From: a bacterium
GTDB taxonomy: Bacteria; Vulcanimicrobiota; Xenobia; Xenobiales; JADMJV01
Assembly: GCA_018780265.1 (NCBI GenBank)
Contig: JADMJV010000069.1
Location: forward strand, 1-64,000
DNA: 64,000 nucleotides
Direction: 5' to 3'
Under the pieces are notes generated by a model. That model was not told the origin of the DNA and ran no database searches. It saw only the letters and a list, made by a program, of their open reading frames with translations. Made by a program: the position numbers and the translations under genes. This document shows, piece after piece, positions 49,429 to 58,326 of the stretch. Position 1 is the first letter of the stretch. Every line of letters starts with the position of its first letter.

Positions 49429-51834
49429 GTGACGCAGGGGGAGCAGTCTCTGGGCGTGTCGGTAGCCTCCCGCTATCGGCTGGATAGCCTGCTGGGCAAG
49501 GGCAACCTGGGCAATGTCTACCTGGCTACCGACCTGCGTTTGCAACAGTCGGTCACGCTTAAACTGGCCCACTCGGTGCCCACTTCCGACCAGGCGGGAA
49601 ATCGCTCCTTGTTGGCCCGCTTTCGGCGTGAACTGGACCTGGGCCAGAAACTGCGCCATCCGGCCGTGGTCAGGCCGCTGGATGCGGGCGAGTTTTTGGG
49701 CAGTCCCTTCCTGGTCTGCGAGTATGTAGACGGTGAGTCATTGCTCGATTGGTTTGAAGCTCAGGGGCGAAATTACGAGCAGTTGGCCCTGGTCTTGGAG
49801 ACCGTGCTGGAGGCGTTAAGCCTGGCGCACTCCCAGAAGGTGCCCCACAGGGCCCTCAAGCCCGAGCACATTCTGGTGGACCAGTCGGGCCACCCGAAGA
49901 TTCTCGATTTTGGACTCTCGGCCCGTCTCGATGACCAGATCGGGCGCACTCCCATGGCGCTGGCCTACATCAGTCCCGAGCAGGTGCTGGGTGAGCGCGG
50001 TGACGGTCGCAGCGATCTGTATGCGCTGGGAGCCATTCTCTATCATCTGGCTGCGGGTGCGCCGCCTTTTGTGGCCCCAACTCATTCACAGATGCTGCTG
50101 CATCATCTTCACCAACAGCCGGTTCCCCTCTCCAACCTGCCGCGTTCGGTGCCTACCTGGCTGGATCGCCTGGTGCGTCGACTGCTTTCCAAGCAATCCT
50201 CCGATCGGCCCGCCAGCGCTATGGATGTACTTTCGCTGGTGCGGCGGCGCCCCAGCCGCGGCCCCAATGTGCCCGCCTTGCTGAGCCCCCTGCTGGGTCG
50301 GGATCGCGAGATGATGGCTTTGCAAGTGGCCCTCGACGGCGTGGAGAGGTTGTGCGGCGGTTGTCTCTGGCTTTGGGGTGAGAGCGGCATCGGCAAAGCC
50401 CATTTACTGCATCATCTGCGCCGCCAGGCAGTCCATCGCGACGTGGAGTGGATGGAACTCAACAACGGCGAAAGCCGACCGCTGCACTGGCTGGACTGGG
50501 TGCAGCATCCGGCCTTGCGTCTTTACCCTGACGCTAACAGCCTGCACGAATGGTCGCAGCAGCGACGACGGGTGGTGGTGATCCAGGGGTTTGAGTCGTC
50601 CGACGATAGCCTGTGGGGCCTGTTGGCCGACTGGGCAGAGATCGCCAAGGATGCGGGTTTGCTCTTGATTTTGGTGGCGGAAGATCCTCCCCGGGACACC
50701 TTTCGCCCGCGCCTGAGTGGCGAGGTTGCCCTGCAAGGGCTCTCTCGCGACCTGTGTGCTCGCCTGATCGAAGAGCGCCTCTGGTCGCCTCCGCCACCCG
50801 AAGCGACCACCTGGTTGCATCGGGTAAGTGGCGGCAACCCCCTTTTCCTGGGCATGCTGCTGGAGAAGTTGGAAGGCACCTATCTGACCGTGGATGGTCC
50901 GGCCGCTCGCTGGCAGGCCCCTCCAGCCCAGTTAGAAGTGAATCTGCGCAGTTGGCTGGCCCGCGAACTGGCTGAGTTGGGTCCCACGGCGGCCGATTTC
51001 CTGGCTCTGGCAGCCGTGGTGGGGGAGCGCTTTCCTTACAATCTGGTCAAGTCTCTCTTTCTGGGCGAAGAAGCCCAGTTGGAGCAGACCCTGGACCAAC
51101 TGGTGCGCATGGGGTGGTTGCAGGAGAGTTGGGAGGCGGGCGTGGCCTGTCACCGCTTTACTCACAAAGCTCGCTGGCAGGCGGCTCAGAGCCAGATGGA
51201 AAAACGCCGGGCCCGGCGTTTGGCGGGATTGGTGGGAGCCTTTTTGGAGTTTCCTCAATCGGGTGTGGCCGACTGGCAGCGGGCGGCCGACTTTTATGAA
51301 CAGGCCGGCGAGAGCAAGGCCCTGCTGCGCAGCCTGACCCAGTGCCTGTTGCTGGCCTGCGAGGTGGAAGACTGGCCGCTGGCGCGGGGCTGGATGAAGC
51401 GGTGCCAGCGCTCGGCAGCTTCCGTGGTAGAACGCATCTTCCCCGGACCCTGGTATCATTTCGGTTGGATAGGCCTGAACCCGGCTTCCGGTCCTCGCCA
51501 CTTCCTGGCCACCTTGCTGGCCCACCAGGGGCGAGCCGAAGAAGCGCTTTGGTATTTGCAGCTCTCTTGGGAAGACAATTTGGAAGACGATCCGCCCCGA
51601 CTGGTGGAGAACTTGCTGCTCAGGGTGGTTTTCCAATTGCGTGGATGGGTGCAGTTGGAGCGGCCGGTAGGCGAATTGGTGGCCGAGGCCCGAGACCTGG
51701 CTAAGGATACCGGATTTGCTCAGGGGGAGGCCCTGGCCTCGGCTCTGGCCATGCGGCTCACACCCGTGAAGCGGAATCCCAGCGCCGGAACCCCCACCGG
51801 CTGGAGCGAGTTGGATAGTCCAACTCCCCCCTGA
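49429..51834 (+). CDS. Protein kinase-like / ATPase-like signalling protein, catalytically degenerate
   Basis: An 801-residue protein from GTG 49429. Residues 15-270 are a Hanks-type kinase fold: G-loop GKGNLG at 23-28, Lys45 in TLKL, DFG at 160-162, SPEQ, and RSDLYALG. The catalytic loop reads HRALKPEH at 140-147 instead of HRDLKPxN, so the catalytic Asp is Ala142 and the metal Asn is His147. A second module at about 285-545 resembles the AAA/STAND ATPase of PknK-like regulators, but its Walker A is GESGIGKA at 317-324, lacking the Thr/Ser. The C-terminal part is helical. It is likely a pseudokinase scaffold or allosteric switch. It lies between secF and dsbD. Confidence 0.85.
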   Translation: MTQGEQSLGVSVASRYRLDSLLGKGNLGNVYLATDLRLQQSVTLKLAHSVPTSDQAGNRSLLARFRRELDLGQKLRHPAVVRPLDAGEFLGSPFLVCEYVDGESLLDWFEAQGRNYEQLALVLETVLEALSLAHSQKVPHRALKPEHILVDQSGHPKILDFGLSARLDDQIGRTPMALAYISPEQVLGERGDGRSDLYALGAILYHLAAGAPPFVAPTHSQMLLHHLHQQPVPLSNLPRSVPTWLDRLVRRLLSKQSSDRPASAMDVLSLVRRRPSRGPNVPALLSPLLGRDREMMALQVALDGVERLCGGCLWLWGESGIGKAHLLHHLRRQAVHRDVEWMELNNGESRPLHWLDWVQHPALRLYPDANSLHEWSQQRRRVVVIQGFESSDDSLWGLLADWAEIAKDAGLLLILVAEDPPRDTFRPRLSGEVALQGLSRDLCARLIEERLWSPPPPEATTWLHRVSGGNPLFLGMLLEKLEGTYLTVDGPAARWQAPPAQLEVNLRSWLARELAELGPTAADFLALAAVVGERFPYNLVKSLFLGEEAQLEQTLDQLVRMGWLQESWEAGVACHRFTHKARWQAAQSQMEKRRARRLAGLVGAFLEFPQSGVADWQRAADFYEQAGESKALLRSLTQCLLLACEVEDWPLARGWMKRCQRSAASVVERIFPGPWYHFGWIGLNPASGPRHFLATLLAHQGRAEEALWYLQLSWEDNLEDDPPRLVENLLLRVVFQLRGWVQLERPVGELVAEARDLAKDTGFAQGEALASALAMRLTPVKRNPSAGTPTGWSELDSPTPP

Positions 51835-51843
51835 AGAAAGGAT

Positions 51844-53907
51844 GTGCCCTTGAGGTTCTGGTTGATTTTTTTGATGCTCACGGTCTGGGCCGCGGCCAAG
51901 CCGGTGCGCGATGGCCATGTGGAGGTCGAGTTGCTGTCCTCTCAGTCTGCCATCGTGGCCGGTGCCCCCCTACAGTTGGGGGTTCGCTTCAAGATGGACG
52001 AGCACTGGCACGTCTATTGGAAGAACCCGGGCGCTACCGGCTACGCCCCTCGCTTGGAGTGGAAGCTGCCGGCCGGTTGGAAGCCGGGAGAGATCCAGTG
52101 GCCGGTGCCTCAAAGACTGGTGCTGGCCGATCTGCAGCAGTTTGTTTATGACCGTGAGGTGTTGCTGACCACGCAGGTGCCGGTTCCGGCCGACTTCAAA
52201 AGCTCGCAGCCGGTGAAGCTGGGCTTGAAAGTGGAATGGCTGGCCTGCGCCGAGACCTGTATTCCGGGCAAGGCCGCCGTCGAGTTGCAGATGCCCGTGG
52301 TCGCCAGTTCTTCGCCCAGTGAGGCCCAGGCCATGTTTGAGGGTGTTCGGACCCGGGTGCCGGCCAGTCCCGGCAACCTTGCGCTGCGTGCCTGGCGAGT
52401 GGGTCCCAAGCAGGCCTTTTTGGAGTATCCGGGGGACGCCGGTGACCATGTGGATTTTTTTCCCGAGAGTACTGAGGCCAACATGGAGTCGGCCCCGGTT
52501 TGGAAGGCAGGTCAGGGACTGACCATTCCGGTGGGCGAAAAGGACACTCACTTGCTGGGTGTGCTGGCCATCGACAAAAAGGGCCAACAAATGGGCCTCC
52601 AACTGGACGTTCCCATCGCGGCCAAGGCGCCCGTCAAACCGTTGAGCGCGGTAGCGCCGGTGGTGTCCGCCGACGGCACCTTGCTGGGCACCCTGCTGGC
52701 CGCCTTTGTGGGCGGTATGATTTTGAATCTGATGCCCTGTGTCTTTCCCGTGCTCAGCCTGAAGGCACTCAGTCTGGTGCGCCACAACGAACATGGCTCC
52801 AAGCCGGCCTGGCTTCAGGGCTGGGTTTATACCGCCGGTGTGCTGGTCTCGGTGTGGGCCATCGCACTCCCCATTATGTTGCTCAAGAGCAGCAGTCAGA
52901 GCCTGGGCTGGGGCTACCAGATGCAGTCACCGGTATTTGTGACCTTTCTGGCCATCTTGTTCCTGGCCATTGCCCTCAATCTTTTTGGTCTCTTCGAGGT
53001 GGGTGAAGGCTTGACCCAATTGGCCTCGCTGGCCGATAACAAGGAGGGCCTTTCCGAATCGTTTTGGAGCGGGGCTGTGGCTACCGTGGCCGCCACCCCC
53101 TGCACCGGGCCCTTTATGGCCAGTGCGCTGGGCTATGCGGTCTCGCAGTCTACGCCGGTGGGCATGCTGGTTTTCACCATTCTGGGCCTGGGTATCGCCT
53201 TTCCCTACCTGATGTTGTGTGGCATTCCGGCCTCGCGCCGCTGGCTGCCGCGTCCGGGCGCCTGGATGGAGAGTTTTAAGCAGGCCATGGGCTTTCCCAT
53301 GCTGGCAGCCATGGTCTGGTTTATCTACATTTTGGCCAACCTGCTTTCGGCCGAGGGGCTGGCCTTGATTATGGCCGGCCTGGTCACCCTGTCTTTGGGT
53401 GCCTGGATATACGGACGTTGGGGTTACAGTCCCGAGGGCTCGATTCGAGGGCGTGCCAAGATGGCCACCCTGGCGGTAACCCTGCTGGGCGCAGGAGGAG
53501 CTTTTTACGTGGCCTATGACCCTGGCTACGTGCCGGCTCCGGCCGGGCAGGTAGTGAGCGAGGTTGGTGGCTTAAGTTGGGTGCCCTTTTCGCCGGAGAA
53601 ACTGGCCGAGTTGAGGGGCCAGGGCAAAGCGGTCTTTATCGACTTTACGGCCGCCTGGTGTATCAACTGCAAGCTCAACGAAAAGGGGACCTTGCAAAAC
53701 GCCGGCGTGGTCGAGGCCTTTAAGAGCGCTAATATCGTGACCATGAAAGCGGACTGGACCCGTCGCGACGAGACCATCAGTAAAGCGTTGGCCGAGTTTG
53801 GGCGCACCGGCGTGCCCTTTTATGTGTATTATCCCGTGGGCGGCGAGGCCCGGCCACTGCCCGAAGTGCTCACCCCCCAGATCGTGCTGGACAGTATCAA
53901 GTCATAA
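51844..53907 (+). CDS. dsbD: Thiol:disulfide interchange protein DsbD
   Basis: A 687-residue protein from GTG 51844 with AAAGGA upstream. It has a signal peptide (1-18), an N-terminal beta domain with Cys135 and Cys139 (CAETC), then eight membrane segments with the membrane cysteines in LMPCVFPVLS and TPCTGPFMAS, and a C-terminal thioredoxin-like domain with WCINC (Cys606, Cys609). It moves electrons from the cytoplasm to periplasmic thiol partners, such as cytochrome c maturation or DsbC-like proteins. The arrangement matches E. coli DsbD. Its last 11 bp overlap the convergent U32 gene. Confidence 0.93.
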   Translation: MPLRFWLIFLMLTVWAAAKPVRDGHVEVELLSSQSAIVAGAPLQLGVRFKMDEHWHVYWKNPGATGYAPRLEWKLPAGWKPGEIQWPVPQRLVLADLQQFVYDREVLLTTQVPVPADFKSSQPVKLGLKVEWLACAETCIPGKAAVELQMPVVASSSPSEAQAMFEGVRTRVPASPGNLALRAWRVGPKQAFLEYPGDAGDHVDFFPESTEANMESAPVWKAGQGLTIPVGEKDTHLLGVLAIDKKGQQMGLQLDVPIAAKAPVKPLSAVAPVVSADGTLLGTLLAAFVGGMILNLMPCVFPVLSLKALSLVRHNEHGSKPAWLQGWVYTAGVLVSVWAIALPIMLLKSSSQSLGWGYQMQSPVFVTFLAILFLAIALNLFGLFEVGEGLTQLASLADNKEGLSESFWSGAVATVAATPCTGPFMASALGYAVSQSTPVGMLVFTILGLGIAFPYLMLCGIPASRRWLPRPGAWMESFKQAMGFPMLAAMVWFIYILANLLSAEGLALIMAGLVTLSLGAWIYGRWGYSPEGSIRGRAKMATLAVTLLGAGGAFYVAYDPGYVPAPAGQVVSEVGGLSWVPFSPEKLAELRGQGKAVFIDFTAAWCINCKLNEKGTLQNAGVVEAFKSANIVTMKADWTRRDETISKALAEFGRTGVPFYVYYPVGGEARPLPEVLTPQIVLDSIKS

Positions 53908-56320
53908 CGGCCATGGTGCCCAAGGATACGCCGAACTGCTCGTGAGCGCCCAGGCGCGTGCGGGCCAGCGACGGCTCCAGTTGCCCGGCCAGCACTTGCT
54001 GGTAGGTGCGCAGTACAGTCAGCGCCTCGGCCTGTGTCTCGCGCACAAATTCGACTCGATATCGTCGTACCCCCAGTTGTTGCATGCGCGGAATCAGGCT
54101 GACGCAGCTTTGGGCAACCCCATTAAAAAGGGTATTGCGACAACCCACGTCGACAATCACGGGATGGCGAATCTGTTTGCGGTCTTCCAATTCCGCCAGA
54201 TGTTTTTCGCAGGGGCGTCCACAGTCGCGATAGTCGCGTCCATTGCTGAGCAGGTGTGAGTAGACACAATGTTCGGTGTGAAAGGTGGAGATGTGATGGT
54301 GCACGGTGACGGCCAACCTCGAGGCGGGAAAGTTTTGCAGTAGCTTTTCTAGCTGAAGTTGGTCCAGGTCGTGAGCAGCCGTCACCGTGTCCAGGCCCAG
54401 GCCGATTAACTGGCCGGCGGTGATCGAGTTGGTCACATTGAGCGAAAAGTCGCCGTGGACCTGGCCGGGTCGATGCTGGGCGAAACCCACCACCGCTCCC
54501 CAGTGGCGAGCCAGCACCCAGTCGGGTTGCAGGGCGCGCAGGCGACGGTCGTATCCCTCTTCGCCAGGTTTTTGCACGCGCACCGTGGCCAGGCCAACCT
54601 TCAGGCCAGCCGCTCGGGCCCGAGCTACGGCTGCATTGAGTCCAATCAACTCCATCCAGTCCAGGGTGACACCGCCAAGACCCGCCTCGATGACAGCTTC
54701 CAATTGCTCGGGTGTGCGGCACAATGCTTCCAAGAACACCGGGCCGCCTAGCTCGCTGACTTGGGAGCGAGCTGGCGGTTGGCGCACTGCCACTTTCTTT
54801 CCCAGGGCGCGCAACTGCTGCTCCAGTGGCTCCCGCAGTTGCTGACGCAGTTGCTTGAGTTGCGAAACGGGTACAAAGAGGTCCGGCGCCAGCCCTGAGC
54901 AGTCTAAAGTGTCCAGTTCAAAAGAGCTATCGCCCCAACCCCCCAGCTTTTCCTCCAGCGTGGACGGATCCAGCCCTCGAATGCGGGCCGACTGCAGCGT
55001 AGACTCGCTGCTCAGGCTGGCCTGACCGTGGGACCATCGGGCGTCTACCCGGAGTGGGTGGTCGAGGCTGCCGGAGACCGTCAGTTGCAGAGGCCAGCGC
55101 CGCCGGCCGGCTTTGGCTTCCCGTTCCTTGCGAATGTGGGGGGAACTGGTGACCCAGACTTCGTCGCCAGGTTGAACCTGGCGCAGGTCGGGGCCGGGGC
55201 GGCCAAAGCGAAGAGTCCAGCCGCCCGGAGAGGGCTGGACGGCAAAGATGGGACCGCCCTGTTCGTCCTCTTGAGCCACTCGACGGGGACCCTGGAAAAC
55301 CACCCCCATGCCGGCCTGGGGCTGAAAGTCCGTGGCCGCCTCGACGTCCAGGCCTGATCCGCCCACACTGCGAATTTTGCCCAGCAACAACCCTCGATGA
55401 CGGGGCGTGCGGCCGTCTACCAGGGACTGATGGTCGCTGCCGTAAAAAAAACCGTCGCCCAGACCGCGGGAGTAGGAAAGCGACAGGTTGCGCAGTCGCT
55501 CTTCCAACTTGGACTCTTCGTGTTGATCCAGCCAGGCGCGCACTGCCTTGACCGCTTGAAAGACGTAGTCGGCGTCCTTTTGTCTCCCCTCGATCTTGAG
55601 AGTGTGCACTCCCAGGCGCACCAGTTCCTGGATGGCCGTGAACCCGCCCAGGTCTTGCGGACTGAGCAGGTAGGCCAGTTCGCCCAACTCTTGTTTTTGG
55701 CCATCCACGATCAGGTCGTAGGGATGGCGGCAGGCCTGAGCGCACTGGCCCCGATTGGCCGAGCGCCCCCCCCAGGCTTCGCTGCTCAGACACTGGCCGC
55801 TCCACGACATGCACAGTGCGCCAGAGATAAAGACTTCCATTTCGACGGCGCTTTGAGCGGCAGCAAACTTTTCGATCTCTGCCAGTGATAGCTCGCGCGG
55901 CAGCACCACCCGGGTTACTCCCCAAGAATGAGCCAGTTGAGCGGCTTCGGGACTGGAGATGGTCATCTGGGTGCTGGCGTGCAATTCCAGTTGAGGGCAG
56001 ATGTGGCGAGCCAGCAAGCAGACGGCCGGGTCTTGCACGATGAGGGCGTCGACGCCGGCCTGGGCGGCGGCCACAATGATCTTTTCCACCGCTTCCAGTT
56101 CGCTTTCAAATACCAGCGTATTTAAGGTCATGTAGGCGCGGGCCCGGGCGGCGTGAATTTCTTCCACCAGTTCGGGCAGCCCTTCTACAGGGAAATTGTG
56201 GGCCCGAGCGCGAGCGTTGAAGCCCTCATCCAGTCCAAAATAAATGGCATCGGCGCCGGCTTTAAGGGCGGCTTCAAGAGCTTCGCGACTGCCCGCCGGG
56301 GCGAGAATTTCAGGTGGCAT
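53897..56320 (-). CDS. Peptidase U32 family protein (with DUF3656-like part)
   Basis: An 807-residue protein from ATG 56318-56320; the in-frame GTG at 56338 is a possible but weaker alternative. The N-terminal 300 residues are the U32 TIM-barrel: ILAPAGSREALEAALKAGADAIYFGL, ELHASTQMTISSPEAA, and EVFISGALCMSWSGQC with paired Cys. The C-terminal half is a second barrel-like region and ends with Cys motifs (HTEHCVYSH, YRDCGRPCEKH). U32 proteins include collagenase-like and tRNA- or ubiquinone-hydroxylation enzymes (YdcP/RlhA type), so an RNA-modifying role is possible. It is convergent with dsbD. Confidence 0.85.
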   Translation of the reverse strand: MPPEILAPAGSREALEAALKAGADAIYFGLDEGFNARARAHNFPVEGLPELVEEIHAARARAYMTLNTLVFESELEAVEKIIVAAAQAGVDALIVQDPAVCLLARHICPQLELHASTQMTISSPEAAQLAHSWGVTRVVLPRELSLAEIEKFAAAQSAVEMEVFISGALCMSWSGQCLSSEAWGGRSANRGQCAQACRHPYDLIVDGQKQELGELAYLLSPQDLGGFTAIQELVRLGVHTLKIEGRQKDADYVFQAVKAVRAWLDQHEESKLEERLRNLSLSYSRGLGDGFFYGSDHQSLVDGRTPRHRGLLLGKIRSVGGSGLDVEAATDFQPQAGMGVVFQGPRRVAQEDEQGGPIFAVQPSPGGWTLRFGRPGPDLRQVQPGDEVWVTSSPHIRKEREAKAGRRRWPLQLTVSGSLDHPLRVDARWSHGQASLSSESTLQSARIRGLDPSTLEEKLGGWGDSSFELDTLDCSGLAPDLFVPVSQLKQLRQQLREPLEQQLRALGKKVAVRQPPARSQVSELGGPVFLEALCRTPEQLEAVIEAGLGGVTLDWMELIGLNAAVARARAAGLKVGLATVRVQKPGEEGYDRRLRALQPDWVLARHWGAVVGFAQHRPGQVHGDFSLNVTNSITAGQLIGLGLDTVTAAHDLDQLQLEKLLQNFPASRLAVTVHHHISTFHTEHCVYSHLLSNGRDYRDCGRPCEKHLAELEDRKQIRHPVIVDVGCRNTLFNGVAQSCVSLIPRMQQLGVRRYRVEFVRETQAEALTVLRTYQQVLAGQLEPSLARTRLGAHEQFGVSLGTMAVMT

Positions 56321-56413
56321 GCACTTAGTCTTAGGCACACCACGGAGTGCCCCTGGGTGAAAACCTTTCATTTTAAAGTAGGATCTGAAGAAAATTCACG
56401 GAACACACATTCG

Positions 56414-57694
56414 ATGTCGTCTACCGTCGACCCCATTTTGCGGCTGCTGGAGGTGACCCGGTCTATCACCGGGGTGCTCGATCTGGATCAGCTTTTACAG
56501 CACATCCTCAATCAAGCCGTGGAAATGATGAAGGCCGAGCGGGGCTACCTGCTCTTGCTCGACCCCGATACCTCGCTGCCGATGGCTCAGCGCCTGCAGG
56601 TGCGCGCTGCTTACCGGTTGGGGGCCGAGGACCTGTTGGACGAAGACTTTTCACTATCACGAACGGCCATCCTCAAAGTGCTTTCGGGGGGAGCCTCTCA
56701 TCACAGCGAGGATGCGTTACGGGAGCCCAATCCGTCGCACAGCGTGGAGCTGTTTGGATTGCGATCCATTTTGTGCGAGCCCCTGGTGGTGCAGGACCGG
56801 ATGCAGGGCGTACTCTACCTGGACAGTCGCATTATCAATCGTTTCAGCCCCTGGTGTCGCGAAGTGTTGCCTTCGTTGGCCAGTCAGGCGGCCATTTGTA
56901 TCGAGAACGCCAAACTTGTGTCCCAGCGGGAAGAGGCCATGCGTCAGCAGTATGCCGATCAGGTCCGGGCCCTGGAAATGGAAACCTGGAAGAACGCCAT
57001 GGCCGCCTTTGTTTCGATCGCTTCGCACGACCTGAAGGGGCCATTGACGGTGATTCAAAACGGACTGGCCTTGCTGGGGCGACGTCCCGACCAGGCTCCG
57101 CCCGAAGATTTGTTGCAGGATATGGAAGTCTCGCTGTTGCGGGCCCGGCGCCTGGTGGAGGACTACCTGGATGCGGCGGCCCTGCAGCAAGGGCAGACCC
57201 TGTCGTTGCGTTGGGAAAATTTGGAACTTCACCAATTGGTGCAGCTTGAGTTGGCCCAGGTAGAGACCCACCTGCATCCGAAAAAGCGGTCCAACTTCTC
57301 TTTTGTCAATGCCGTTCCGCCCGACACGTGGGTCTACGCCGACGCCATGCGCCTGCGTCAGGTGATAAGCAATTTGCTGGAGAACGCCATCAAGTATGGA
57401 CGCGGCACCATTTCAGTGCGACTCTATCCGGGCGACGAGGCTCGAAGCTGGGTCGAGGTTTCCGACGAGGGGCCGGGCATTCCGTTGGATAGCCAGGACC
57501 GCCTCTTTGACCGATATTTTCGGGCCGAACCGAACTCTTCGGTGCGCGGTACCGGGTTGGGCTTATGGATCGTGCGCCAGGTGGTGGAGGCGTTGGGGGG
57601 GCAGGTATCGGTCTCCAGTCAGCCCGCGCGGGGCGCTCGATTCTCGTTCTCGCTGGCCGTCTGTCAACCGGCCTCGTCTACCAGTCCGGCCTGA
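56414..57694 (+). CDS. GAF-domain histidine kinase
   Basis: A 426-residue soluble protein from ATG 56414. It has a GAF domain at about 20-170 (a small-molecule sensor), a coiled linker, a HisKA segment with the phospho-His at 205 (SIASHDLKGPL), and a HATPase domain with NLLENAIKYGRG, DEGPGIP and GTGLGLWIV. No membrane segment is seen. The last 31 bp overlap the convergent response regulator, which could be its partner. The start has no strong ribosome binding site. Confidence 0.88.
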   Translation: MSSTVDPILRLLEVTRSITGVLDLDQLLQHILNQAVEMMKAERGYLLLLDPDTSLPMAQRLQVRAAYRLGAEDLLDEDFSLSRTAILKVLSGGASHHSEDALREPNPSHSVELFGLRSILCEPLVVQDRMQGVLYLDSRIINRFSPWCREVLPSLASQAAICIENAKLVSQREEAMRQQYADQVRALEMETWKNAMAAFVSIASHDLKGPLTVIQNGLALLGRRPDQAPPEDLLQDMEVSLLRARRLVEDYLDAAALQQGQTLSLRWENLELHQLVQLELAQVETHLHPKKRSNFSFVNAVPPDTWVYADAMRLRQVISNLLENAIKYGRGTISVRLYPGDEARSWVEVSDEGPGIPLDSQDRLFDRYFRAEPNSSVRGTGLGLWIVRQVVEALGGQVSVSSQPARGARFSFSLAVCQPASSTSPA

Positions 57695-58326
57695 ACGGCC
57701 AGCAACACCAGTTCTACACGGTCGCGCACCTCGAGTTTTTGCATGACCCGGGCCACATGGGTTTTGACTGTGTTGACGCCGATCTGAAAGACTTCGGCCA
57801 ACTCTTTGTTGTTCTTACCGCGTCCGATCTCCCTCAGCACTTCGCGTTCCCGCGAAGTTAACTGATCGAGGGCATCGTTTTTGGGTGCGGCGGGGATGGC
57901 CGGAGCCATTCCCATCATCATTCGCATCATTTTCTGGGCCACTTTGGGGTCGATCAACGAGTCTCCGCCGTGGGCCACCCGAATGGCCCGGATCACTTCG
58001 TTGGTTTTGGATTCTTTGAGCAGATAGCCGGTGGCGCCGGCCTGAATCAGTTGCAAAATGAGACCGTCGTCCTCGTAGGCGGTCAATATGACCACTCGTG
58101 TCAGGGGGCACTCCGCTACAATTTTCCGAGTGGCCTCCACCCCGTTCATGTGGGGCATTTCAACATCCAGGATGATGATGTCGGGTCGCTCGCGCAGACA
58201 GGCGGCTACGGCGTCCAGGCCATTGCTGGCCTGGCCGACCACCTCCAGGTCTTCTTCCAGTTCCAGGGCATCGATCACCATCTCTCGAAAAACCGGGTGG
58301 TCATCGGCCACGACCAAACGTATCAT
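57664..58326 (-). CDS. NarL/LuxR-type response regulator
   Basis: A 220-residue protein from ATG 58324-58326. The receiver domain has Asp8/9, phospho-acceptor Asp54 (IILDVEMP) and Lys103. The C-terminal LuxR helix-turn-helix is LTSREREVLREIGRGKNNKELAEVFQIGVNTVKTH at about 155-190. The ATGA start overlaps the stop of the membrane histidine kinase before it, which is thus its most likely partner; the GAF kinase is the second candidate. It controls transcription, but targets are not visible. Confidence 0.92.
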   Translation of the reverse strand: MIRLVVADDHPVFREMVIDALELEEDLEVVGQASNGLDAVAACLRERPDIIILDVEMPHMNGVEATRKIVAECPLTRVVILTAYEDDGLILQLIQAGATGYLLKESKTNEVIRAIRVAHGGDSLIDPKVAQKMMRMMMGMAPAIPAAPKNDALDQLTSREREVLREIGRGKNNKELAEVFQIGVNTVKTHVARVMQKLEVRDRVELVLLAVQAGLVDEAG

